The position numbers and the translations under genes were made by a program. A stretch of 30,491 bases of DNA from the IMG/VR virus record IMGVR_UViG_3300030329_003773, positions 1 to 30,491 of that record; one strand, 5' to 3'. The notes below the pieces were generated by a model. It saw only the letters and a program-made list of their open reading frames with translations. It was not told the origin of the DNA and ran no database searches. Below are positions 18,099 through 25,926 of the stretch, one piece after another. The number at the start of each line of letters is the position of its first letter. Position 1 is the stretch's first letter. The stretch is from a virus.

Positions 18099-18295
18099 TG
18101 GCAATCACATCTACAGGTGATATCGGCATGGACATGGGTAAAACCGTCAGTTGGACAGATAGTTCCACAACGGCGAGTTTCGCAGATGGGACGTATTTCG
18201 CAGATGGCGGTGTGATTCCGTTGGAGTTCGACCAGCAGGATTGGTATTTGGAAAACGCATTACGGGTGATGAGAGCCAGGGGGTTTGCTGACTGA
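18098..18295 (+). CDS. Small hypothetical virion-block protein
   Basis: A 65-residue protein rich in Thr, Ser, Asp and Gly (MAITSTGDIGMDMGKTVSW...) with a short repeat-like FADGTYFADGGV. It starts on the last base of the upstream stop and ends on the first base of the next start. No family recognised; perhaps a minor structural protein. Confidence 0.55.
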   Translation: MAITSTGDIGMDMGKTVSWTDSSTTASFADGTYFADGGVIPLEFDQQDWYLENALRVMRARGFAD

Positions 18296-18399
18296 TGGTT
18301 TACGGACCAGGGACTTACGAAAAGCCGGGAAGACCGACCAAGAAGAAGACCAAAAAACAGGTCGCTTACGCCAAGAGAAAAAAGAAGAATGGAAAATAG
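18295..18399 (+). CDS. Tiny lysine-rich protein
   Basis: A 34-residue protein, almost half Lys and Arg after residue 9 (RPTKKKTKKQVAYAKRKKK). It resembles the basic protein at 17970-18098 in charge, and may likewise bind DNA. The frame is fixed by overlaps with both neighbours (1 and 11 bases). Confidence 0.5.
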   Translation: MVYGPGTYEKPGRPTKKKTKKQVAYAKRKKKNGK

Positions 18400-18637
18400 C
18401 TGGCACCTTTCTCGATCACTCTCTGTTGGTCATCTTATCTCCACTATCGTAATCATCCTCGGCGGTTATTCCTTCGTTTCCGACCTGGAAAAACAAATTC
18501 TGGAAAACCAGCTTTCGCAAAAAGCATTAGCCGAAAGGATGGACCGGACAGACGCGAGACATTCCGAGCAATTCGGAGAGATAAAGGAAATGCTGAAAGA
18601 CATGTCGGTAAAGATAGATGCGCTTAACCGTGGATGA
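18389..18637 (+). CDS. Membrane-anchored coiled-coil protein
   Basis: An 82-residue protein: a short head, one membrane segment (GHLISTIVIILGGYSFV, about residues 14-30), then a charged coiled coil to the end (LEKQILENQLSQKALAERM...). This layout is that of small holin- or hemolysin-XhlA-like proteins, often involved in lysis timing. A second protein of the same plan lies at 19339-19641. A lysis role is inferred only. Confidence 0.55.
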   Translation: MENSWHLSRSLSVGHLISTIVIILGGYSFVSDLEKQILENQLSQKALAERMDRTDARHSEQFGEIKEMLKDMSVKIDALNRG

Positions 18638-18930
18638 TCGTTACCGAGAAAGCACAAAAGAGAATAGACAAGACACTCTCCGACACAGAATCCTTACGAG
18701 TCTCCGTCAACGGAGGCGGTTGTTCTGGTTATCTCATAAACCTGGAAAAAGAAACCAATTCAGACGGTATCTGGATAACTCACAACGTCCTCACAGACTC
18801 CACCTCGGCGGAGTTTTTGTCAGAGGCAACGCTGGATTGGATAGATGATCCATTTCAGCCAACTTTTAAGTTCAACATTCCCGACACGCATTCGTGCGGT
18901 TGCGGAAATTCTTTTCAGAGGAACACATGA
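18634..18930 (+). CDS. IscA/HesB-type iron-sulfur carrier
   Basis: A 98-residue protein with the A-type carrier fold. LRVSVNGGGCSGYLINLEKE carries Cys 30 in the G-G-C-S-G-Y motif, and SCGCGNSF near the end carries Cys 88 and Cys 90, the C-x-C pair. These three cysteines hold a [2Fe-2S] or [4Fe-4S] cluster, or iron, for transfer to target proteins. Length and spacing match bacterial IscA/ErpA. The gene sits inside the late block between the small and large terminase genes, in 4-base overlaps, so it is made with virion proteins. Whether it helps host iron-sulfur supply or a virion protein is unknown. Confidence 0.88.
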   Translation: MIVTEKAQKRIDKTLSDTESLRVSVNGGGCSGYLINLEKETNSDGIWITHNVLTDSTSAEFLSEATLDWIDDPFQPTFKFNIPDTHSCGCGNSFQRNT

Positions 18931-19010
18931 AAGACTGGATAAAGGAAAACCCCGTTTTAGCAGCCGCTGGCGCTCTTATTGTTCTATCGGTTCTCTGGCA
19001 CTTGTTTTAG
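18927..19010 (+). CDS. 27-residue membrane peptide
   Basis: MKDWIKENPVLAAAGALIVLSVLWHLF begins in an ATGA overlap with the IscA-like gene. It has a polar head and one hydrophobic helix. It lies in a different frame from the lipoprotein that overlaps it and may be either a true peptide or the start of that protein by frameshift (codons AAC CCC at 18948-18953). Confidence 0.5.
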   Translation: MKDWIKENPVLAAAGALIVLSVLWHLF

Positions 19011-19342
19011 TCGGATGTTCGAGCCTGAAAAAAGCAGCGATGATCGGAGGTGGCTCGTTAGGAGCGGGTGCGATTGCCTCGATTGCGACATCGGGGACTG
19101 CTCCTGTGTTACTGGCGGGAGCGGCAGGTGCCTCTGCGACCAGTGTGGTTGCGGACGTTATGACCCCATCGAAGAAAGGAGGAGCTATGGCTACAGCGTC
19201 TAATTGCGCCCCTGATAATTTCTGGACCCTGTTGGGTTCTCTGATCGAAATGGGCGGTTGGGCCTTAATCCTGATTATCGTTCTTCCGATGATTGCGGGT
19301 TGGGTTCTCCCTGGACCACTTGAGAAGAAGAAAAAGAAATGA
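18935..19342 (+). CDS. Lipoprotein with C-terminal membrane segment (start unclear)
   Basis: The frame has an N-terminal basic segment, a hydrophobic stretch and the lipobox LVGC (SLALVLVGCSSLKK), then an Ala/Gly-rich membrane-like region (GGGSLGAGAIASIA...), and a second hydrophobic segment near the end (WALILIIVLPMIAGWVLPGP) followed by five lysines. No ATG, GTG or TTG lies suitably close before the signal: the nearest ATG (18845) would add an unlikely 30 or more residues. CTG 18935 is given as a stand-in. Entry by frameshift from the peptide frame at 18927 would also give a good signal peptide. The lysine end and the neighbours suggest a membrane role, perhaps in lysis. Confidence 0.5.
   Translation: MDKGKPRFSSRWRSYCSIGSLALVLVGCSSLKKAAMIGGGSLGAGAIASIATSGTAPVLLAGAAGASATSVVADVMTPSKKGGAMATASNCAPDNFWTLLGSLIEMGGWALILIIVLPMIAGWVLPGPLEKKKKK
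19187..19342 (+). CDS. Possible internal start: 51-residue membrane protein
   Basis: Within the lipoprotein frame, ATG 19187 is preceded by AAAGGAGGAGCT, the strongest ribosome binding site of this region. The product, MATASNCAPDNFWTLLGSLIEM..., would hold only the C-terminal membrane segment and the lysine tail. Two products from one frame recall dual-start holins, or this may be the only product with the upstream half silent. Confidence 0.4.
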   Translation: MATASNCAPDNFWTLLGSLIEMGGWALILIIVLPMIAGWVLPGPLEKKKKK

Positions 19343-19641
19343 AAGTGGACCCGAAATTCTTTGGCTTTTTGTTATTCCTGATAGCGCAGACGGGTAGTGC
19401 GATCTGGTGGGCGAGTAGCATGTCGTCAGAAGTTGAAAGGCTCGCTGGCATTCAGGGAACAGCGATCCCCGCTTTAGAGGCTGAAGCGAAACAATGCGGA
19501 ATTGAAATTCACAACCTAAAAAAATTGACGGGCGATCAGAAAGAGATTGAGGAATCCGTTAAAAATCTAGACGTAATGATGTACAGGTTACAGACCATCG
19601 AAACCATGCTGGACAAAATCTTAGCCACTAAGGTTCGTTAG
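19339..19641 (+). CDS. Membrane-anchored coiled-coil protein
   Basis: A 100-residue protein with an N-terminal membrane segment (FFGFLLFLIAQTGSAIWWASS, about residues 7-27) and a long coiled coil (EVERLAGIQG..., EIEESVKNLDVMMYRLQTIETMLDKIL). It resembles the protein at 18389-18637 in plan. Its ATG overlaps the lipoprotein stop, and its stop overlaps the large terminase start. A structural or lysis role is possible; no family is certain. Confidence 0.58.
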   Translation: MKVDPKFFGFLLFLIAQTGSAIWWASSMSSEVERLAGIQGTAIPALEAEAKQCGIEIHNLKKLTGDQKEIEESVKNLDVMMYRLQTIETMLDKILATKVR

Positions 19642-21032
19642 TGGAGCTTAGTAAAGAGGAAGCACTAAAAGAACTGTATCGCAGGGTTTCTGGAAGAAAG
19701 TTCTTCCGGTATGAGCCTTACAAGTGGCAAGCACAATTCCTGAGAGAGACATTCGACAACCAGGAGATGATGCTTCGTGCGGCTAACCGTGTTGGTAAAA
19801 CGCACACCGCAGCCTATCTTGCATCTGTCTTCGCTACTGGATTGTATCCCGATTGGTGGGAAGGAAGAAAGTACAAGCACTCGACGTTGGGTTGGGCGGT
19901 TTCAGTAACCAACGAAAGTAGTCGGGATATCGTTCAAAAAGAATTGCTTGGCGATCAAGTGGGTACGGGACTCATCCCTGCTGACAACATCGACAAGGTA
20001 ACTTATCGCCAAGCTGGTGTATCCAATGTTGTAGACATGGTTCGGGTCAAGCATGTTGCCGGACAAAGCACCATTGTCTTCAAGACCTACCAACAGGGTT
20101 GGCAAGCCTTTCAGGGTACTCAGCCTGATTGGATCTGGTTAGATGAAGAACCGGACGATTACCGTGTTTACACCGAATGTCTGACTCGCGTTCTCACTTC
20201 TCGCGGAATTATCTTTGTCACATTTACACCACTATTGGGTGAGACTGATCTTGTCCGACATTTTGATGACGGTATCAAGGGAACGTACTTACAAACGGCC
20301 ACTTGGGACGATGCCGATCATCTCTCCAAAGAAGAAAAAGACCGCTTTATAGAGTCCTACCCACTCCACGAAAGGGATGCCCGTACCAAGGGTGTTCCGA
20401 TGATGGGAGAGGGTCGTGTGTTCCCCGTAGATGAAAAGGAAATCTCGGTCCCTGCCTTCGAGATCCCCACTCACTTCGCCAGAATTTGCGGCATAGATTT
20501 CGGTATCGATCACCCCGCCGCCGCTGCATTTCTGGCTTGGGACCGAGATTCCGACTGCATCTATATATACGACTGTTACAAACAGGCAAACGAAACCCCT
20601 GTTTACCACGCTGATGCGATCCGCAAGCGGGGCGATTGGATACCCGTAGCGTGGCCTCACGATGGACTCAATCGAGAGAAAAGCGGAGGCAAGACCTTAC
20701 GCGATCACTACGCTGATTCTGGCGTGAATATGTTGGGTATTTCAGCCCGTTACGACAAAGACAAGGGTGGCGCACAACCTGTCGAACCGATTGTGATGGA
20801 AATGCTGGAGCGCATGAAGACAGGACGGTTAAAGGTCTTCGGTCATCTCAACGAATGGTTTTCAGAGTTTAGAAATTTACATCGCAAGGATGGAAAGATC
20901 CGAGCTGTCCGTGACGACATTATGAAGGCGAGTATGTACGGACTGATGATGCGCCGTTATGCGACACCGATGTATCTCCCGCAGCAAGCACAACAAAGGT
21001 ACACCAAATCTGTGATGAGTATGCGTACATGA
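19641..21032 (+). CDS. terL: Terminase large subunit
   Basis: A 463-residue protein from GTG, overlapping the upstream stop by one base. The ATPase domain has Walker A AANRVGKT (47-54), Walker B IWLDEE (165-170) and the coupling motif TFTP (194-197). The C-terminal nuclease domain has the RNase-H-like CGIDFGIDHP (Asp 286), a strand CIYIYDCY (Asp 311) and PHDG (Asp 341), the acidic residues for metal-dependent cleavage. It packages DNA into the procapsid through the portal and cuts at the ends. Confidence 0.93.
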   Translation: MELSKEEALKELYRRVSGRKFFRYEPYKWQAQFLRETFDNQEMMLRAANRVGKTHTAAYLASVFATGLYPDWWEGRKYKHSTLGWAVSVTNESSRDIVQKELLGDQVGTGLIPADNIDKVTYRQAGVSNVVDMVRVKHVAGQSTIVFKTYQQGWQAFQGTQPDWIWLDEEPDDYRVYTECLTRVLTSRGIIFVTFTPLLGETDLVRHFDDGIKGTYLQTATWDDADHLSKEEKDRFIESYPLHERDARTKGVPMMGEGRVFPVDEKEISVPAFEIPTHFARICGIDFGIDHPAAAAFLAWDRDSDCIYIYDCYKQANETPVYHADAIRKRGDWIPVAWPHDGLNREKSGGKTLRDHYADSGVNMLGISARYDKDKGGAQPVEPIVMEMLERMKTGRLKVFGHLNEWFSEFRNLHRKDGKIRAVRDDIMKASMYGLMMRRYATPMYLPQQAQQRYTKSVMSMRT

Positions 21033-21319
21033 CACCAAATCAATTTGCAGAAATCCTATCCAACTCAGGATACGAAAACCTTCAGACGATGGTTCTTGAT
21101 GACGGTAAGGGTTACTACGCCGAGAAATTCTCTCATGCGGATGAAGACCGTAATGAACCCCATTGGAAGGTCGTCTATGCCGTGGGTCTGGATGAAAAGA
21201 TGCAGATGGCACAACACCGTTATGACGCAATCGGTACGTCTTCCTGGTTTCGCATTCAGCAGTCACGCGAGGACGCACAAAAAATACTGAACGATAACCG
21301 CACGGTGTTTAATGGCTAG
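21029..21319 (+). CDS. Small hypothetical protein between terminase and portal
   Basis: A 96-residue protein (MTPNQFAEILSNSGYENLQ...) with 4- and 8-base overlaps to its neighbours. It is mixed alpha/beta and charged. Its location between terL and portal genes suggests a packaging or portal-assembly aid, but I recognise no family. Confidence 0.6.
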   Translation: MTPNQFAEILSNSGYENLQTMVLDDGKGYYAEKFSHADEDRNEPHWKVVYAVGLDEKMQMAQHRYDAIGTSSWFRIQQSREDAQKILNDNRTVFNG

Positions 21320-23069
21320 ACGATTTGACCGTAGGGATTTCTCTAAGATAGCGGAATCCATCAAAGCAGAACTTGACAAAAGAAAGCACAAACGGAAAGA
21401 CCTGGAGAAGCAATGGAAGGAGGTTGATCGTCAGGTTGCGATGAAGCCACCGGAACGGGAAAACCGTGATGGTACGGATTGGATGCCCGACATGGAGCTT
21501 CCACTTCAGGCACAGGCATTAGAGGTCTTAACGGCTGACGCAAGACGGTTGATCTTTCCGAGGGATAAAGATTGGTTTCGCTGTCACGCTAAAGCGACGG
21601 ATGAATACCTCCGTGCGGTTCAGGAATCTCTTGTTATGTCGGGCGATGAGACAGAGCAGATCATTGTTCCAACACAGTCTGATCTCAACACCCTTACTGA
21701 GTCGATCCTTGTCCACTTCCATTCTCAGTATGATTTCCGCGCAGCAATCGACAGTCTCAACATTCAGGCATTCAAGTACGGCACCTATGTTGCCCATGTC
21801 CGTTGGGCGAAAAGAGAAGTCTTCTCTAATGACTTTCGCGGTATTTACCGGGAACGGGATGAAATGCCTGTCGTGGTGCCTGGAGACATAAAATCTACTT
21901 ATCTCGATACCTCTGCACAGATGGTCGCAAGGGAAGGGATGATGATTGCGCCTTCCATCATTCGGGAATACAAACAAAAACTGGCTGATCTAAAACTCGC
22001 AGCGAAGGTAAGAAACCCACAGTCCATGTCCGGTGGGTGGATGCCAGGAAACATTTCCAAACTTCAGGCTGATGATGGTCATGTAAAGCTGATCGAGATG
22101 GAAGGGGATCTAATCATTCCCCGCAGTCAGACAGATGCGTTCATTCCGAATTGCATTGTCACGATTGCGATGGGTGCCAACCTTCAAGTCGTCCGTTATC
22201 GTGAAAACCCGTACCCGTTCCGTCTATTCCAGACCGGTACTTACCACATGGAAGATAACGGGGTTTATGGGGTTTCTCCGTTAATGAAAGGTCTGCCGAT
22301 TCAGATGGCAGCGACAGAAGCGATGAATCGCCTGATACAGACCATCACACTGAATACTGAGCCTCCCATCTGGTACGACCCCAATGACCAGTATTGGAGA
22401 GCGCAGGGTGGACCCAAAATAGAACCAAGGGCTTTGTGGTCCTCTCTGACAAAACCAGAACCGATTGATATCGGCAATCCTAGTGGGATGATGCAGATTT
22501 ACTTCGCACTGCTTAAACAGTACGAGGAACTAACTGGTGTTACCGCTCCCCGTCTTGGAGCGCAAACCAAGTCTCACCAGACGGCATTTGCCGTTGATAT
22601 GGAAGTTACCCGTGGTCAAACCAGAACGGTTGATTACGTCCAATGCTTCACCGAAACCCTGACCAACATTCTCCACATGGAACTGGAAATGTTACGCAGG
22701 GGTATGGAAGACACCTCTGTATTTATACCGAAATATGCAGGGTATGTGGACGTTACGAGGGATGCGATACCGGAAGACGCTTACATCGAGGTCTACGGTG
22801 CAGCCTCACCAATGGAGAAAAGAGAGCAGGAACAGAAAGAGTTCTCTGCCTTCCAGATGCTTCTACAGCTTGATCCGATGGTTAGGCAGTTGGGTGGTCG
22901 AGGTCTTGATCTTGATGCGATCCGCACTGAGTTCATGCGCCGAGCTAACCCAGGAATCAACTTAGACAACCTACTGGAACCAATGGAGCAATCGTTTGAA
23001 CCTCCCCCCACACCTGAAGGACTTCCTCCAGAACTTGAGGTCGAACCAGGACTTTTCACAACTCCTTGA
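21312..23069 (+). CDS. Portal protein (head-tail connector)
   Basis: A 585-residue protein directly downstream of terL, the expected place. It starts with a basic coiled-coil segment (AESIKAELDKRKHKRKDLEKQW), continues with GTDWMPDMELPLQAQALEVLTADARRLIF, typical of podoviral portals, a long central domain (residues 150-450), and the stretch QYEELTGVTAPRLGAQTKSHQTAFAVDMEVTRGQTRTVDYVQ. It ends in a proline-rich tail. Twelve copies should form the ring through which DNA passes. Confidence 0.82.
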   Translation: MARRFDRRDFSKIAESIKAELDKRKHKRKDLEKQWKEVDRQVAMKPPERENRDGTDWMPDMELPLQAQALEVLTADARRLIFPRDKDWFRCHAKATDEYLRAVQESLVMSGDETEQIIVPTQSDLNTLTESILVHFHSQYDFRAAIDSLNIQAFKYGTYVAHVRWAKREVFSNDFRGIYRERDEMPVVVPGDIKSTYLDTSAQMVAREGMMIAPSIIREYKQKLADLKLAAKVRNPQSMSGGWMPGNISKLQADDGHVKLIEMEGDLIIPRSQTDAFIPNCIVTIAMGANLQVVRYRENPYPFRLFQTGTYHMEDNGVYGVSPLMKGLPIQMAATEAMNRLIQTITLNTEPPIWYDPNDQYWRAQGGPKIEPRALWSSLTKPEPIDIGNPSGMMQIYFALLKQYEELTGVTAPRLGAQTKSHQTAFAVDMEVTRGQTRTVDYVQCFTETLTNILHMELEMLRRGMEDTSVFIPKYAGYVDVTRDAIPEDAYIEVYGAASPMEKREQEQKEFSAFQMLLQLDPMVRQLGGRGLDLDAIRTEFMRRANPGINLDNLLEPMEQSFEPPPTPEGLPPELEVEPGLFTTP

Positions 23070-23199
23070 ATCCATCCAACTGACTGACGTACCCCGTTGG
23101 ACACCGAATTCCACCGATAAAGACAAGTGGATATATGACTCTGGCCGAAGGGACGGTCAGGAATCCTTGATTAACTTCTTACGAGGCAAAGATGACTGA
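22996..23199 (+). CDS. Small protein between portal and scaffold
   Basis: A 67-residue protein from TTG overlapping the portal end by 74 bases. It contains the pattern ...DVPRWTPNSTDKDKWIYDSGRRDGQESLINFLRG, in which W-x-Y-x-SG-R-x-x-G recurs in small podoviral proteins coded between portal and scaffold. The frame is clearly coding after the portal stop. It may assist portal or scaffold assembly. Confidence 0.6.
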   Translation: MNLPPHLKDFLQNLRSNQDFSQLLESIQLTDVPRWTPNSTDKDKWIYDSGRRDGQESLINFLRGKDD

Positions 23200-23737
23200 A
23201 GAAAATACCAATACTCAGCCCGAAGCTGAAGTTGCGGAAGCTCCAGCAGATGATTTAGACAAGATCCTTTCTGAGTTCGATAGTGCTGTTACACCTGAAC
23301 CTGATCCTGAACCTTCAAAAGCCCGTATGGATATGGTTGAAGAATTCATTCAACAGCAACAGGCAAAAGAAACCAGAGTTGCAATTCAAGATTCGGTAGA
23401 AAAATTTAAGGGCTTCGACTCCACGCTTGCCAACGTGGGAAACATGGCAGTCGAGGGATACATCAATTTAATGGCACAACGGGATACCCGTATTGCCGAT
23501 GCGTTCCACAAACGGGAAGAAAACCCCGATGCGTGGGGCCGAGTGCTGAAGTCGATGGCTAATGAGTTCAGCAAAGAGTTTAAGGGTCCAGATGCACAAA
23601 TTACGGAAGACCGTAATGCAATGAGGGCCGCTGTTGAGTCACAACCAGACACCGTTGAAAACGAAGGTCCAACGGTTCGTGATCTCAACCGAATGAGCGA
23701 TGCAGAGTTTCTTAGATATAAGGAATCTCTTTCGTAA
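23192..23737 (+). CDS. Scaffolding protein
   Basis: A 181-residue highly charged protein. It opens with an acidic, disordered segment (EENTNTQPEAEVAEAPADDLDKILSEFD), has a helical centre, and ends in a charged tail with RDLNRMSDAEFLRYKESL. Size, charge and position right before the capsid gene match phage scaffolds. It would template the procapsid and leave before or during packaging. Confidence 0.72.
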   Translation: MTEENTNTQPEAEVAEAPADDLDKILSEFDSAVTPEPDPEPSKARMDMVEEFIQQQQAKETRVAIQDSVEKFKGFDSTLANVGNMAVEGYINLMAQRDTRIADAFHKREENPDAWGRVLKSMANEFSKEFKGPDAQITEDRNAMRAAVESQPDTVENEGPTVRDLNRMSDAEFLRYKESLS

Positions 23738-23790
23738 CAACTGCTGTGACCCGTAACCGATAACCGAAAGGCATGAGGTAAAGAGGAATC

Positions 23791-23814
23791 AGTTGAATAT
23801 TTTTAACTTCAACT
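23791..23814 (+). other. Hairpin upstream of the capsid gene
   Basis: AGTTGAA (23791-23797) and TTCAACT (23808-23814) form a seven-base-pair stem with an A/T loop just before the capsid ribosome binding site (AAAGAGGAAATAGCC). Such 5' stems often stabilise abundant mRNAs or mark a processing site. Confidence 0.5.
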
Positions 23815-23831
23815 AAAAGAGGAAATAGCCA

Positions 23832-24896
23832 ATGGCTGCTCCAATTACCACCACTACCCAAGTTGCGGGTCCGGTTAATGTGGTGTTCCAAGAAACGCTT
23901 CTGCGAAATGCGAAGGCTAAATGCCCGTATTTTGTGGGGAGTGTACCCGCAGAAATAAGGGAGCATAGTGGCTCGTTCACCGCTAAATGGCGGCGTATCG
24001 AGAACCTGACTCCTGTCACCGCCGCTCTCGCTGAGTTAACCGGCAACCTGGCTATTCCGGTCAGGGATTCCGTGCAGCCCAGTGTGACCGACATCACGAA
24101 AGCAGTGTCCAAGTATGGCAACTACATGTTGCTGAACGAGGAAGTTGATGTGGTGAACTTCACTGGTCAGTCTGACAAATTGGTTGAGATTCTTGGCATC
24201 AACGCCGGAATGTCACTCAATCGTCTGCAACGTGACGAGATGGAAGACAACGCTACCGCTATTCTGGCGAATGGTGTAGCTGGTGTTGCCAACATCATCA
24301 CAAAGCTGGCTCGTAACGACATCAAGAATGCTGTCAACGTCCTGAATCGAAACACGGCAACGAAGTTCTTGCCGATGACTGAAGGTTCGGATCGCGTCGG
24401 CACTTCACCAATGCGTGATTCGTATTGGGGCATTTGTCACGTTGACGTAGAGGAAGATATCAGAGACATGACCGGCTTTATCGCGGTTGAGTCTTATGCT
24501 TCCCAAACCGCTGTATCGCCCGGTGAGTTCGGGGCGGTTGGTGGTGTGCGTTGGATTTCGACTGAGGAATCCTCAATCGATGCAAATGCTGGTGCCGCAA
24601 TCGGTGCGTCGGGTCTTCGCTCGACGGGTGGTGTCAATATCGATGTGTACAACTCTGTTGTATTCGGTAAAGACGCTGTTGGATCACTTGGCTTTGGCAA
24701 GGAACACATCAAGGAGATTTACACCGCTGGTGACAAACTCCCGTCTGTGTTGCTTATCAATAAAGCCAGAGGTTCATCTGGTGTTGCCGATCCTTTGAAC
24801 GAATTATCAACAATGGGTTGGAAGTCCTGGCACGGTGCCAAGATTCTCAACGGCAATTGGATTCGTAACATCAAAAGTGGTGCAACCGCTCTTTAA
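23832..24896 (+). CDS. Major capsid protein, N4-gp56 family
   Basis: A 354-residue protein. The N-terminus (MAAPITTTTQVAGPVNVVFQ, then ETLLRNAKAKCPYFVG) and the region GSFTAKWRRIENLTPVTAALAEL, followed by KYGNYMLLNEEVDV, are typical of the N4-gp56 family, which has the HK97 fold. It has a strong ribosome binding site and is followed by a terminator, both fitting high expression. It forms the icosahedral shell. Confidence 0.9.
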   Translation: MAAPITTTTQVAGPVNVVFQETLLRNAKAKCPYFVGSVPAEIREHSGSFTAKWRRIENLTPVTAALAELTGNLAIPVRDSVQPSVTDITKAVSKYGNYMLLNEEVDVVNFTGQSDKLVEILGINAGMSLNRLQRDEMEDNATAILANGVAGVANIITKLARNDIKNAVNVLNRNTATKFLPMTEGSDRVGTSPMRDSYWGICHVDVEEDIRDMTGFIAVESYASQTAVSPGEFGAVGGVRWISTEESSIDANAGAAIGASGLRSTGGVNIDVYNSVVFGKDAVGSLGFGKEHIKEIYTAGDKLPSVLLINKARGSSGVADPLNELSTMGWKSWHGAKILNGNWIRNIKSGATAL

Positions 24897-24909
24897 GGGC
24901 TAACGGGAT

Positions 24910-24932
24910 AGCGGCCCTTCGGGGCCGCTTTT
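24910..24932 (+). terminator. Terminator after the capsid gene
   Basis: AGCGGCCC-TTCG-GGGCCGCT, an eight-base-pair stem with a UUCG tetraloop, is followed by TTT and CC. It may stop part of the transcription after the capsid gene or protect the capsid mRNA 3' end, letting less through to the tail genes. Confidence 0.75.
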
Positions 24933-24948
24933 CCAAAAGGGAGATTTT

Positions 24949-25266
24949 ATGAGTTTTGTTTTTCGTACACCGGAGGTTGATTCTTTAGGTGGTCGCAGTC
25001 CTTTAGAAAAAATGCGTCGTCATACCTTGTGGGAAATGGCGCGGGAAAAAGGGTTGATTCCAGCGGAAGAATATCCGACTAAAGAAGAACTGATTCCGCT
25101 GATTGAAGCTGCCCCGGCAGTAGAGGTTGTCAGTTTGGAACGGGCAAAGTCGCTCAGAACATTCGCCCTTAAAAAACTTTGTAAAGATCATGGAATCGAT
25201 TGCAACAAGACCTCAACGAGAGAGTACATGTTGGGTGAATACGAGAAAATACTAGAGGCTGCGTAA
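24949..25266 (+). CDS. Small protein with helix-extension-helix segments
   Basis: A 105-residue protein right after the capsid gene, with GGGAG before ATG. It has two SAP/HeH-like short helical repeats: TLWEMAREKGLIPAEEYPTKEELIPLIE and RTFALKKLCKDHGIDCNKTS. Such repeats in head-completion proteins bind nucleic acid or protein. Position suggests a head decoration or completion protein. Confidence 0.6.
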   Translation: MSFVFRTPEVDSLGGRSPLEKMRRHTLWEMAREKGLIPAEEYPTKEELIPLIEAAPAVEVVSLERAKSLRTFALKKLCKDHGIDCNKTSTREYMLGEYEKILEAA

Positions 25267-25926
25267 TTGGCTTACACCTTACTCGATGCGGTCAACCTGT
25301 CATTAAAAAGGGTCAGGGTTATTCAAGGGGATTCGGGAGAACTAACGTCCCTCACTGATTCCGCTCGTCAGGCTGATATCGACATCATGGTACAGGCATG
25401 GAATGAAATTATTTCGGACCTGTATAACACCGCACGGCAGCTTCCCTCAGACACAAGTGAGGGAACCATCACGCTCGTTGCGGGAACGCGAGAGTATGAC
25501 AAAGCCAGTGATGTAGATATTGTTTCCTCTAACACGATGGTCGATCAGACCAACGGGCAGTATCTCTATGCTTATCCAGGCGGTTATGAGGCGATGTTTG
25601 TTGAACAGACTCAACCCGCTAATTACACGGGCCTACCGATTTACTGGACGATCAATCCAACCAACGCGAAATTCCGTTTGGATCGATCTCCAACCGCAGA
25701 TGACGCAGGGAAGGTTTATACCTACCTGTACCGTAAACGTCTTTACATGGACACCGCAGCGGCAACCTTTCCATTTGCCGACAGCGTTGTGAATGACTTG
25801 ATTCAAGGCGTAAAGGAAGTCTGGAACAGGGAGAGCAAAGAGAAATTCGATATGGTGGCTTATCAGACCAGTATTGCCAGGGCAGCAGTCGCTATCAGCC
25901 AAGTCGAATCCAGAGAGAAGTATTAG
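25267..25926 (+). CDS. Head-tail adaptor protein
   Basis: A 219-residue protein from TTG directly at the previous stop. Its N-terminus (LLDAVNLSLKRVRVIQGDSGELTSLTDS) and the WNEIISDLY helix fit the adaptor that sits below the portal (P22 gp4 or T7 gp11-type). The C-terminal half has FPFADSVVNDLIQGVKEVWNRESKEKFD. It would form the ring joining portal to tail nozzle. Confidence 0.7.
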   Translation: MAYTLLDAVNLSLKRVRVIQGDSGELTSLTDSARQADIDIMVQAWNEIISDLYNTARQLPSDTSEGTITLVAGTREYDKASDVDIVSSNTMVDQTNGQYLYAYPGGYEAMFVEQTQPANYTGLPIYWTINPTNAKFRLDRSPTADDAGKVYTYLYRKRLYMDTAAATFPFADSVVNDLIQGVKEVWNRESKEKFDMVAYQTSIARAAVAISQVESREKY

